A stretch of 64,000 nt of DNA from Cytophagales bacterium (GCA_013299115.1 JAAFKA010000005.1:1-64000); one strand, 5' to 3'; positions 29,401 through 36,929 are shown, counted from the stretch's first letter. Notes: a model not told the origin generated them from the letters alone. Program-made: numbers and translations.

Positions 29401-30009
29401 GCCAATTTGCCTTTTACCACATCCGAAATTTCGGTTACAAAGGCTGGCACTTACAAAGCACTTGTAACCATTGCCAACCAATGTACGCAAACTGTAACCT
29501 TAGCTATTCAGAATTTTGCCCCTATTACTCTCAACTTAAAACAAACTAATTTGCCCTTCACTATCAACGAGTTAGGTGTTTTTCCTAATCCAACCACAGG
29601 GCTATTGACCTTGCAAGTAGGCAATGGTTTGGGCGTGGCAATCAGCATAACAGACGAGGCAAATTGGAAAAATGCACGTTGGGTGTGGGGTATAGAAACC
29701 TTGCCCGCATACAACGACAAGACCAACTTTGCAGCACCACAAGCAGGCACTTACACTGCACGTGCCACAGACCGAAACGGCTGTCCGCAAATGGCAACTC
29801 CATTGGAAGTAAAACCCCAAACTTTGCCCGACTTCACCGTAGTTTTAGTCAATATGTTAGGGCAAACAGTGATAAACAGCCAACGGACTTTTAAAGTAGG
29901 CGAAAAAGTGCAATTAGATTTGAGTGGGTTGGCTGCGGGAATGTATTGGTTGCGTATCCGCAATGAAAATGGCGAAAAAACTTTGAAGGTGGTGAAGGTG
30001 CAGGAGTAG
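26476..30009 (+). CDS. Secreted IgGFc-binding/PKD/Ig-repeat protein with interrupted T9SS sorting domain
   Basis: 1177 residues. Signal peptide ending SNFLQAQ, then a region resembling the IgGFc-binding N-terminal domain (about 30-440), a PKD domain at about 455-541 (FTWDFGDNTP ... HTYTQSGTYKVTMTV), and five or more Ig-like repeats of about 80 residues, each with paired cysteines (VCGAADSLFAVAVDSATYQW, FCRQATLSAVKTDSASYIW). The C-terminus has the type A T9SS pattern VFPNPTTGLLTLQV (about 1034) and MLGQTVINS ... LAAGMYWLRI ... LKVVKV, but about 75 residues (ITDEANWKNARWVWG ... EVKPQTLP) separate the two halves. Expected to be exported by T9SS and attached or released at the surface, perhaps in adhesion. 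The end of the call is inferred. Confidence 0.82.
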   Translation: MKKQATILLFLILNCLISNFLQAQTLSTEGKEFYAGFLSIIPNPPNTLRFVISSRTGASGRISMPTNANFTPLNFTVTAGGIYQTPDLSATFAASIGEQVENKAFYIQSNNNDISVTAINLSPNRTEASLVLPQTALGKTTEYIVNTAQRGVNNGSLSEFMVVATDNNTVLEIIPSATTVLGKQANQPFTVTLQRGQVVQYQAVEDLTGTRIRGANGNCKSFAVFAGTNTVTLACGVGGSPLAGSSQHVYEQQFPTHTWGNQYIVTPYQGLNGVFYKVVAREDNTAVTTTGNPTNFTLRAGESRLIFTTTPSCIKADKPISVVQMSQNSFCNFPANSDPSLLALNAVNQTTSRATFNTIELGSNQGQHFVNVLIKTADIGQLRMNSRTTDNNNVPLRNYFNPIPSCNEYSYAPLPVGTAGRTGLITTTLEAANGFSAFAYGYSQVDMYAYAVGASFENLEVNYTYKTDSVVCNRTVLSFVGAGTNTSSFTWDFGDNTPVGLGANVKHTYTQSGTYKVTMTVLLFGGTGCSSITSVTKEISVIVNKPFPVLAQIEGNRSPLTVCGAADSLFAVAVDSATYQWNLNNAPIRNATNRKLIITQSGNYTVTVSKGLCSSNTSQPVTATFLNVIAKIQGDSSQIFCDRGRLRADVKDSTLYTYEWRRNNEVLAEKTATLWTNQEGSYVLTLKQGICSNTSKPTQVRVNKSPLAIWLNTNPLQVCDSTILEVQAVANATYTWTRNKATIAGTLPTLRTKLSGIYTVAVTLNGCTTVSRPLDLTVTPTPTAKITQPNPLYFCRQATLSAVKTDSASYIWFRNNTILLDAPNRPDLTTTQAGTYRVLVRVRNCERLSDTIQLIPNNLRAVIRQNNGVSFCEKGVLQADSLINFGAINYEWLLGGKVIGTKPSQTITESGTYTLRVYQETCEALARVEAIVHTFPKDLRIEATKLTFCPDSLVTLAIKGSNLSPSATFQWQYNNANLPFTTSEISVTKAGTYKALVTIANQCTQTVTLAIQNFAPITLNLKQTNLPFTINELGVFPNPTTGLLTLQVGNGLGVAISITDEANWKNARWVWGIETLPAYNDKTNFAAPQAGTYTARATDRNGCPQMATPLEVKPQTLPDFTVVLVNMLGQTVINSQRTFKVGEKVQLDLSGLAAGMYWLRIRNENGEKTLKVVKVQE

Positions 30010-30058
30010 GAAATGTAAAAATTATAGATTTGCAAATGAATGGAATAGTGCAACACAA

Positions 30059-30196
30059 TTAATTTTTAGAAACCGCCAAACACCTATCTAAATTTTCGCC
30101 TTCTCCAATAAATTCAGGGTGCAAAAATAAAGCATAAGTGCCTTTTTCAGGGTAAATAACATCATTTGCTATTTCACAAGTTAAGTTTGGATACAT
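30059..30196 (-). CDS. Short hypothetical frame downstream of the methylase remnant
   Basis: Forty-five residues starting MYPNLTCEIANDVIYPEKG and ending LDRCLAVSKN. It overlaps the end of the remnant frame at 30181-30297 by 16 bases. I do not recognise it; it may be the 3' end of a gene truncated by the same duplication, or non-coding. Confidence 0.3.
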   Translation of the reverse strand: MYPNLTCEIANDVIYPEKGTYALFLHPEFIGEGENLDRCLAVSKN

Positions 30197-30297
30197 AATT
30201 TCATTTTAAATATATTATTCGTTACAAAATTTGGGCTATAAAAAATGCCTTCCTTTTTGCGAAAGTCCGTAGCTAAAGATAATTCGTAAGTTGTCAT
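30181..30297 (-). pseudogene. 5' remnant of a third type IIG-like methylase gene
   Basis: Reads MTTYELSLATDFRKKEG and continues IFYSPNFV before diverging into NNIFKMKLCIQT and a stop. The first 27 or so residues match the start of the gene at 30370-32364 with one or two changes. Confidence 0.75.
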
Positions 30298-30305
30298 TTT
30301 TATGT

Positions 30306-30367
30306 TGTAGCTGTGGGCTTTAGCCCGCAGCAAATTAGGTCTCTGCGGACTGAAGTCCGCAGCTACA
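30306..30367. repeat. GGGCTTTAGCCC-type nested palindrome, copy 1
   Basis: Outer arms TGTAGCTG and CAGCTACA enclose palindromes GTGGGCTTTAGCCCGC and GCGGACTGAAGTCCGC. Same structure as 32373-32434, with which it was duplicated. It begins two bases after the methylase stop codon. Confidence 0.85.
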
Positions 30368-30369
30368 GA

Positions 30370-32364
30370 TTACATTTCCACAATTTTTATTTCCTCCTCA
30401 CTTAACCCATATAAAGCATAAATCAACTTATCTATTTGATTTTCAAGGGTTTGTGTTTGCGATAAAACAGATTTTGCATTTTTTTGTTCTGCTGAAAACA
30501 CATCAAAAAAAGCATATTGTTCTTTCATTGGAATTGTAATTTTTTGCTTTTCTAATTCTAATAAAAATTCTCTTTCACTTAATAAATGCCATTCTGTTAT
30601 TTTTTTTGAGATTTTTATATTGCTAAAATTTCTCAATAAAAAATTAGAAAACTTACTTTGTAAGGCTTTTAATTCTTTGTTGAGTAATAATATTTGTGTA
30701 ACTTTTTCTATGAAAACTTGTTTTTGCGTTTCACTCAAAAAAGGAATAGGAACATTAACCATTTTATTGTAATCTAATTTGTTGCGACCTTTTTCGTCTG
30801 CATTGCCATAAGCCACAAAATGAAGTTTTTTGTAAAACTGAAATACTTTTGAATTGAGAAAAGCCGACAAAAATACATCTGCATTAGAGATAATAAAGCA
30901 AGAGTTATTGACATAAAAACCCTCCACATCATAGTAAAAATAATGATTGACTGCGGTGTAGATATAAATAATTTTGGGTTGTTCAAATTTATCGTAATAA
31001 TCACAAGCCCGCAAATTATAATGTGTTTTGCCTTTGTCCTGCCTTACTGCCAATTCCGCATCAAATTGTTGTAAATGTTCATAAATTGCAAAGTAATTTT
31101 CGGGCGAAATTTCGGTGTCAAAGCCTGTGTTAATCAAAAAACTTTCGTTTTTATCCTCAATTTCCCACCGTTTAATGGCTGTTGGTTGAGCATAGGGTTT
31201 TATCAACTCTGCACTTCGAGCATCTTTGGCTATCAAAGCTGCTTTGGTATCTTTGTCTATAATAAAAGCCTTGTTTAAAGCCGTTTTAATGCCCAAATAA
31301 ATTGCATTATTTGTATATTCTTCGAGAGAAATCACTTTTACGCCTGTTTTTCCTAATATTTTATCGAGAATAATTTGTGCCTTTGGGCTTGCAAAAACCC
31401 ATTCTTCTTCGTTCAAATTACCCTGGTTAATGCTTAATTTTTTGGTCAAATTTTTAGCAAAATCTTCTATTTTTCCGTCTGGTAACAAGGCTTTTGTAAC
31501 AGGAAAATAAGCAAAATTTGTAGTTTCTTTGGTGGTTATTGCATTTTTAAGCACAATGATTTGAGGCTCTGTGCTGGCATCTGCAAAAATTTTGAGTTCA
31601 AAAAAATCTACAATGTGTTGAATATCATAGCTTTGCAATAGTTTTCGCAAACCTAAACCATATTGTGTTTTAAACCATTTGTTCGGAGTAATAAATGCCA
31701 AAAGTCCATCAGCTTGCAACATTTCTAAGGCTTTTGCATAAAAATAAACATACAAATCTGCTCCACTATGATACACATTTGCATATCTTTTGGCATAATA
31801 TTTTTTCTGCTTTTCGCCCAATAATTCCTGCCTCACATAAGGTGGATTTCCTAAAATGATTGTAAAACCATCATCGCCAAACCTTACAAGGTTTTCAGAA
31901 CCTTGTAAGGTCTTTTTGAATACTTGTGGAAATTCAGTCTGCCAATTAAAAGGTTGTTCGGCAATATTTTTGTCGTCTATCAACGAATTTCCAACCTTGA
32001 TATTATCGCAATAAAAACCACTTCTTTCAAAAAGTTGTTGCTTACAAATACTTACAGCTTGTTCATCTAAATCTACACCAAATAAATTATTTTCGATAAT
32101 AAATTTTGCAACTCCTTCATTATCAGGAAAATAGCTTTGGTATTGTTGAAATAAAAAATCAAAACTTTCTATCAAAAAAGCACCTGCACCACAAGACAAA
32201 TCAAGAACAGTAATTTGTTGCAATGCCTCAAAATGATTTTCGGCACTTGCTAAATAATTTCCTATGGTTTCTGTAATGATGTATTTTGTTATAAAATTTG
32301 GGCTATAAAAAATGCCTTCCTTTTTGCGAAAGTCCGCAGCTAAAGATAATTCGTAAGTTGTCAT
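30370..32364 (-). CDS. Type IIG-like adenine-specific DNA methylase, tandem paralogue lacking the nuclease half
   Basis: 664 residues from the ATG at 32364 (MTTYELSLAADFRKKEG); a longer frame to 32400 reads through a hairpin and is unlikely. SAM motif I is VLDLSCGAGAFL (about 53-64) and the N6-adenine catalytic motif is NPPYV (about 174). The rest resembles Eco57I-type methylase/specificity regions. Compared with the neighbour at 32437-35586 it lacks the N-terminal nuclease domain, but the last 36 residues are almost the same (NQIDKLIYALYGLSEEEIKI). It may methylate a second site or be a decaying duplicate. Residues about 151-161 come from a palindromic insertion just before the catalytic motif. 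Confidence 0.85.
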   Translation of the reverse strand: MTTYELSLAADFRKKEGIFYSPNFITKYIITETIGNYLASAENHFEALQQITVLDLSCGAGAFLIESFDFLFQQYQSYFPDNEGVAKFIIENNLFGVDLDEQAVSICKQQLFERSGFYCDNIKVGNSLIDDKNIAEQPFNWQTEFPQVFKKTLQGSENLVRFGDDGFTIILGNPPYVRQELLGEKQKKYYAKRYANVYHSGADLYVYFYAKALEMLQADGLLAFITPNKWFKTQYGLGLRKLLQSYDIQHIVDFFELKIFADASTEPQIIVLKNAITTKETTNFAYFPVTKALLPDGKIEDFAKNLTKKLSINQGNLNEEEWVFASPKAQIILDKILGKTGVKVISLEEYTNNAIYLGIKTALNKAFIIDKDTKAALIAKDARSAELIKPYAQPTAIKRWEIEDKNESFLINTGFDTEISPENYFAIYEHLQQFDAELAVRQDKGKTHYNLRACDYYDKFEQPKIIYIYTAVNHYFYYDVEGFYVNNSCFIISNADVFLSAFLNSKVFQFYKKLHFVAYGNADEKGRNKLDYNKMVNVPIPFLSETQKQVFIEKVTQILLLNKELKALQSKFSNFLLRNFSNIKISKKITEWHLLSEREFLLELEKQKITIPMKEQYAFFDVFSAEQKNAKSVLSQTQTLENQIDKLIYALYGLSEEEIKIVEM
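31881..31911. repeat. In-frame palindromic insertion in the methylase paralogue
   Basis: 31-nt hairpin: 13-base arms ACCTTACAAGGTT / AACCTTGTAAGGT, loop TTCAG. The paralogue protein reads EFPMPMNEGGFTLIVGNPPY, while this one has about 14 extra residues (FKKTLQGSENLVRF) at that point. Related hairpins occur at 14422-14454, 44946-44982, 50249-50279 and 58399-58425. Confidence 0.85.
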
Positions 32365-32372
32365 TTTTATGT

Positions 32373-32434
32373 TGTAGCTGTGGGCTTTAGCCCGCAGCAA
32401 ATTAGGTTTCTGCGGACTGAAGTCCGCAGCTACA
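32373..32434. repeat. GGGCTTTAGCCC-type nested palindrome, copy 2
   Basis: Near-identical to 30306-30367. It fills the spacer between the stop at 32437 and the next start at 32364, so it could attenuate read-through in the operon. Confidence 0.85.
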
Positions 32435-32436
32435 GA

Positions 32437-35400
32437 TTACATTTCCACAATTTTTATTTCCTCTTCACTTAACCCATATAAAGCATAAACCAACTTATCT
32501 ATTTGATTTTCAAGGGTTTGAATTTGCAATGAAACAGATTTTGCATTTTTTTGTTCTTCATTAAAAAATTCTTTCCATTTCATTTGCTCTCTTAAAGGAA
32601 TATCAATAGACAATTTTTTTAATTCTTGAAGAAAATCAGCCCAATTTATTTTTATCCAATTTTCACTTTTTTTAGATAATTGTTGTTTAAAATTATCTTG
32701 AAAAACTTGAATAAAACCTTTTTGTATTTTCTTTAATTCTCTATTGAGCAATAATATTTTTGCAACTTTTTTTACGAAAGGTTGCTGTTCCGAAATTGTG
32801 GCTTTGTGAATTGGCAATGCCTCAAACAAATAGGTTTGAATTTCTGGAAAAATATCTACTTTTTTCATAGAAAATTTCTTTTTGTAGTAGAAATCTAACA
32901 ATTTGGAATTAAGCAAAGCCAAAATATACTTTGCGTCAAAATCTGAATTTTCTACTTGCAAACCATACAAATTTTTGTTGTAAGCAAATTCTACATCAGA
33001 CATTGTTGCAATTAAACAATTAGCAACACGTCGTAAATAAATTAAGTTTGGATTAAAAAAGTTTTGTAACCTTTTGTAATCTTTTGCACTTTCGGAAACA
33101 AAAGTATTTTCAAAATTAATTTGATAACGGTTTACATCTTGACCTATCAAAGTAGCTTTGCCTTGTGAATTTCGCAAGTCATTTTTTCCTATTTCCATTC
33201 CCCGTTTAGAATGTATTATTTTTCCTAAATAAGTGCTATTTTTTTCTATCTGAATAAGAATTTCAATAGCATCTTTACTTAGAAATGTAAGAATTTCATT
33301 GCTACCATTTCGCAAAGAGTACGATTTTTTGATAACATTAACAGCTATCATCTTTTCTTTATTATCCTCTTTTACTTGAATTTCATCACTTTTTGGCGGA
33401 TAATTATGTAATAATGTAATCACGCACTCTGTATTTGCTTCGGGAAAGGGACTTGTTTCTGTTAATTGCCAAATATCAACTTGCGTAAGCATAAAATTCC
33501 TAAAATCACTATTTACTTTATTTACAAGCCAATAACGAGGTGTAATAAAACCTAACATTCCTATATTTTTTCGCAATAAATCACGAAAACATTTTTCAAA
33601 AAACATTAAATAGAGGTCTGTATTCCAAGTATATAATGTTGTAATTGGGTTTTGTTTATTGACAGTTACATACGGAGGATTACCAACTATTAACGTAAAA
33701 CCTCCTTCATTCATAGGCATTGGAAACTCCTTTCCCCACTCAAAAGCCTTTTCAGAAATAGCTTTGTCGTCTATCAACGAATTTCCACATTTAATATTAT
33801 CCGTTAAATTATTCAATTTTTGACGCATGGAGGCAGTTTTTAGCCACAACGAAAGTTTGGTTATCTCCACACTTTCTTCGTTTAGGTCGACACCAAAAAT
33901 ATTATTTTCTAAAATCTGGTGGATAATATTTTTCTCCTCTTTCACTATTTTTACTTCCATCGGCACAGGGGCAGCAAAAATATCAACCTCTACTTTCTTT
34001 GCCTTTTTCTCTGTTTTTTCCTCAACTTTTGGTGGCAACAAAGCCTTTTTTGCAGCCTCCAACCAAGCATATTCGGCAATAAAAAACGTAAGCACTTGAT
34101 TGAGAAATGCACCCGAACCGCAAGCAGGGTCTAACACTCGAATAGTAGCCAGCCAAGTTTCGTAGGTTTCAAGTGCAGACCCCACCCCCTGCCCCTCCCC
34201 TATCGGGAGGGGAGTTTCACTCCCAGACATCGAAGATGTCAAAAACTCCCCTCCCAGAAGGGGAGGGGCAGGGGGTGGGGTCAAGCCCAATTCCACTTTT
34301 TTCTCCTCACACAATTTGCCTACGGTTTCCTGCACCATGTATGCCGTAATGTAGGCAGGTGTATAGAAAATGCCATCAATTTTGCGTTTTCCGTTCTCTT
34401 TTGGCTTTTCGCCCAACTCCATTTTTTGGGCAGTTTCTATCAGTTCTGCTCGTTTGGCATCTAATTGGTTGAGGCTATGCTCAAAAATATGACCTAACAC
34501 ATTAACATCAATATCTGAATCAAAATCATAACGACTTAAATAATTGCATTGGTTCATCAGCAATTCGTCTGTCATTTGCAACTGCGATAAAATTTCGTCT
34601 TCCGCAAAAAGCCCACCATTATAGCCAAAAATATCGTATAATTTATTCTTAAAACCATTGTTGATATAGCCAAAATGTTTGAGAAAAATGGCAAACAAAG
34701 GCTTGTATTCGTTATAATCTCGCAAATTTTCCCACTCTGTAATTATTTTTTTAATCAAATTGGAGGGCAACAAACCTTTGTCCTCCGCAAAACACATAAA
34801 CACAATTCTATCTAAGAGTTTTTGCGTTTTTTGGAACAGGGTAAACTTGTCTATTTGGCGGTTTTTGTTCGAAATATCCAAAAACAACACATCTTTAAAA
34901 TTTTCATAGTCATTGTAGAAAGACAAAGTTAATTCCTCCTCTCTTTCAATAGACTGTTGTTTGAGCTTGAGGGGCAAATCTGCCAATAAGTTTTTGCAAT
35001 GCAGCAAGGTATAAAGCACCGCAAAGTCGGGCAAGGAGAGAGCAAACAAATCAAATTCCTCAAACTCTATGGCATTGTCGAGGTAAAAACGTAGTTTGGT
35101 AAAATTGGAAGTAATCACATAGCGACAATTTGCATGATGATTTTTATAACCAAAAGCCTGATATTCAACACTTTGCAAGAGAACTGTTTTAGCAGATTTG
35201 AGTTCTATAATACCAATGACAAGCCCAGCCCCCCCACCCCCGAAGGGGGAGTTTGACGTATTGGACGTAGTTCCCCCTTCGGGGGTTAGGGGGCTTGTTG
35301 GCTGGGGGGCTAAAATAGCTGCATCAGCTTTTTTGCTATCCGTTTCGTTTTTTTGCTCTGTTGTAAGGTTAAAATCTGGCTGGGGATTTAGTGTATAGCC

Positions 35401-35586
35401 CAGAATATCTACAAACAAATCTTTCAAAAATCCTTCTTGATATTGCTCTTCTTTGGCTGCTGCAATATTTTTTTGAATAGCAGCATTGCCAAAATGAGCC
35501 TGAAATTTGGCATAGGCTTCTTGTATCTGTTCTTGATTTTGTCTTGCAACAAATTCTTTTCTTACGGTCTTTTGGAATAAAGGCAT
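32437..35586 (-). CDS. Type IIG-like restriction-modification protein (nuclease plus Eco57I-type methylase)
   Basis: 1049 residues. The N-terminal part has a PD-(D/E)XK nuclease layout: Asp in KKADAAIL (about 88-95) and IGIIELKSAK (about 122-131). The methylase part has SAM motif I VLDPACGSGAFLNQVL (about 484) and NPPYV (about 635). A C-terminal region probably recognises DNA. Such fused enzymes both cut and methylate DNA and defend against phage. Two GC-rich palindromic insertions are read in frame: residues about 97-122, between the two nuclease strands, and about 435-470, before motif I. The gene leads a same-strand unit with its methylase paralogue. Whether the insertions leave the nuclease active is unknown. 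Confidence 0.87.
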   Translation of the reverse strand: MPLFQKTVRKEFVARQNQEQIQEAYAKFQAHFGNAAIQKNIAAAKEEQYQEGFLKDLFVDILGYTLNPQPDFNLTTEQKNETDSKKADAAILAPQPTSPLTPEGGTTSNTSNSPFGGGGAGLVIGIIELKSAKTVLLQSVEYQAFGYKNHHANCRYVITSNFTKLRFYLDNAIEFEEFDLFALSLPDFAVLYTLLHCKNLLADLPLKLKQQSIEREEELTLSFYNDYENFKDVLFLDISNKNRQIDKFTLFQKTQKLLDRIVFMCFAEDKGLLPSNLIKKIITEWENLRDYNEYKPLFAIFLKHFGYINNGFKNKLYDIFGYNGGLFAEDEILSQLQMTDELLMNQCNYLSRYDFDSDIDVNVLGHIFEHSLNQLDAKRAELIETAQKMELGEKPKENGKRKIDGIFYTPAYITAYMVQETVGKLCEEKKVELGLTPPPAPPLLGGEFLTSSMSGSETPLPIGEGQGVGSALETYETWLATIRVLDPACGSGAFLNQVLTFFIAEYAWLEAAKKALLPPKVEEKTEKKAKKVEVDIFAAPVPMEVKIVKEEKNIIHQILENNIFGVDLNEESVEITKLSLWLKTASMRQKLNNLTDNIKCGNSLIDDKAISEKAFEWGKEFPMPMNEGGFTLIVGNPPYVTVNKQNPITTLYTWNTDLYLMFFEKCFRDLLRKNIGMLGFITPRYWLVNKVNSDFRNFMLTQVDIWQLTETSPFPEANTECVITLLHNYPPKSDEIQVKEDNKEKMIAVNVIKKSYSLRNGSNEILTFLSKDAIEILIQIEKNSTYLGKIIHSKRGMEIGKNDLRNSQGKATLIGQDVNRYQINFENTFVSESAKDYKRLQNFFNPNLIYLRRVANCLIATMSDVEFAYNKNLYGLQVENSDFDAKYILALLNSKLLDFYYKKKFSMKKVDIFPEIQTYLFEALPIHKATISEQQPFVKKVAKILLLNRELKKIQKGFIQVFQDNFKQQLSKKSENWIKINWADFLQELKKLSIDIPLREQMKWKEFFNEEQKNAKSVSLQIQTLENQIDKLVYALYGLSEEEIKIVEM
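34178..34282. repeat. 105-bp in-frame GC-rich palindromic insertion in the restriction-modification gene
   Basis: Outer 23-bp arms (34178-34200 and 34260-34282) are perfect complements (GACCCCACCCCCTGCCCCTC...), with nested smaller arms (GGGAGGGGAGTTT, GACATCGAAGATGTC). The length is 105 bp, exactly 35 codons, and gives a low-complexity stretch (TPPPAPPLLGGE ... PLPIGEGQGVGS). Confidence 0.88.
35221..35294. repeat. In-frame GC-rich palindromic insertion in the nuclease domain
   Basis: Arms AAGCCC...CCCCCGAAGGGGGA and TCCCCCTTCGGGGG...GGGCTT, with an ACGT-containing centre, are imperfect complements. It encodes a Pro/Gly/Ser-rich loop (SPLTPEGGTTSNTSNSPFGG) between the Asp and Glu-x-Lys strands of the nuclease. 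Confidence 0.82.
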
Positions 35587-35664
35587 AGACTCTTATTTTT
35601 TGCAAATTACAAAAAAACTTGTTTGATAAAAGAGAAAGAGTACCTAAATAATTATAAATAAGAG

Positions 35665-35760
35665 TAGTGCCATATAAGTAATGTTCGACCTCGTTAGAAT
35701 TAACATTTCTTTGAGAAATGTTAGTTTTAATGGGTTCACAACATTACTTGTATGGCACTA
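35665..35760. repeat. 96-nt long imperfect hairpin between the restriction-modification and DUF2911 genes
   Basis: Outer arms TAGTGCCATATAAGTAATGTT and AACATTACTTGTATGGCACTA, inner arms TAACATTTCT and AGAAATGTTA with loop TTG. The two halves of about 46 bp match over most of their length, with an unpaired middle part. It could be a terminator or a small non-autonomous element. Confidence 0.75.
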
Positions 35761-35794
35761 TCATAGTAATACAAATGCGACAAAAACTTTCAAA

Positions 35795-36649
35795 TTATTT
35801 TGCCAACTTTTTCCATGCGTTGATGTTGTCATCATTCATTTTTATATAAGCATCATTTTTAGCTTCTGTAGCTACTTTTTTGCTCATTTCGGCAGTTTCT
35901 ATTGCCTCTTTGTGTTTGCCCAATTTTGCCAAAATTTCAGCTTTTGTTTTGGTCATCCAGAAAGCATCTTTGCGAATTTCGACAGCTTTGTTTATCCACT
36001 CTAAGGCTTGGTTGAGGTCTTTGCCAGTTTCGAGATAATAACTTGCCGATTGAAAGTAGTTTTGAGCAGCAGCACCCAATGGATTAGCCATTGCCTTTTT
36101 GATTTGCTCCGTTATTTTGGTATCTGGTTCGGTTGTAACTTTGATACGCACCAAAGTTTTGTCCCATGTCAAATCGAGGTTTGCCGAAGTGCTGGTAAAC
36201 TCATTGAAACCAATGGTAAAAGTTTCTACAGGTGCAGCTAACATTTGCGGCTTCACTTTGAAACGAATTAAATCTTGGCTTGCATCTAATTCAGAAGACC
36301 CTGTTTGCGATTTGTTTATAATAATAGTCCATTCGTCTTTGCCCGGTATGGTAAACAAGGCGTATTTCCCCGCAGGAATTTCGTTGCCTTCGAGTTTTAC
36401 TTTGTCGTCAAAAGTAACAAAGGTAGAGGCATTAGCACCTGTACGCCAAACTTGATCATAGGGAACTATGCCACCAAAGGCTGCTCTGCTTTTGAGTCCT
36501 GGTCTCGAATAGGTTACTGTAAAGTTTGTAATACCCACTACTTGCTGCACAGTAGCAGCAGGACTTGGTTGTGGAGTTTGAATTTGAGCCATTGCATCAG
36601 TTGTGAATAATAAACCTGCCAAAGCTAAACCAAAAATTACTTTTTTCAT
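35795..36649 (-). CDS. DUF2911 periplasmic protein with C-terminal TPR-like segment
   Basis: 284 residues with a signal peptide ending DAMAQ. The core matches DUF2911 (TVTYSRPGLKSRAAFGGIVPYDQVWRTGAN ... PAGKYALFTIPG ... WTIIINK). Residues about 195-275 form helical TPR-like units (AQNYFQSASYYLETGKDLNQ, AEILAKLGKHKEAIETAE). The family is common in Bacteroidetes but has no known function. It is transcribed alone between the permease gene and the long hairpin; a possible -7 element is at 36791-36798. Confidence 0.88.
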   Translation of the reverse strand: MKKVIFGLALAGLLFTTDAMAQIQTPQPSPAATVQQVVGITNFTVTYSRPGLKSRAAFGGIVPYDQVWRTGANASTFVTFDDKVKLEGNEIPAGKYALFTIPGKDEWTIIINKSQTGSSELDASQDLIRFKVKPQMLAAPVETFTIGFNEFTSTSANLDLTWDKTLVRIKVTTEPDTKITEQIKKAMANPLGAAAQNYFQSASYYLETGKDLNQALEWINKAVEIRKDAFWMTKTKAEILAKLGKHKEAIETAEMSKKVATEAKNDAYIKMNDDNINAWKKLAK

Positions 36650-36790
36650 GGTGTTTAAATAAAGTGTTAAATAGTAAATATGAAATATTAGGTATGAAAT
36701 ATGAAATTAAAATATTGATTACCAATAAATTATAAAATTCATATTCTTGTCTAATTTATTACACTTATGTAGATTGTAAAAAATTATGCA

Positions 36791-36798
36791 CAAAGGTA
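36791..36798 (-). promoter_or_regulatory. Possible -7 element of the DUF2911 gene
   Basis: Minus strand reads TACCTTTG, matching TAnnTTTG, about 140 bases before the start codon. No good -33 TTG at 19 bp. The rest of the 280-bp gap between 36650 and 36929 is AT-rich with no other signal. Confidence 0.35.
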
Positions 36799-36929
36799 GT
36801 AATTTTTTGCAACTCTGTTTGTTAAGGTTTGTTAAATTGTTTCTAAATAAACAGAACTTACGCAAAAATTCTTGTTTGCTGCTGTTTGAAATACAAGCAG
36901 AAGAAAAACCTACCAACTTACCAACTGTT

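Larger units (their letters stand above)
30010..30369. other. Intergenic region with remnants of a third methylase copy
   Basis: Bases from about 30220 to 30480 repeat 32287-32547 at an offset of 2067 bp (end of one methylase gene, hairpin and start of the next). Downstream of the remnant a 45-codon frame (30059-30196) is open. Apart from the repeat and these two short frames nothing is seen. Confidence 0.8.

Noticed and set aside
35681-36004. Plus-strand frame of 107 codons
   Set aside because: It is mostly antisense to the DUF2911 gene and passes through the 96-nt hairpin.
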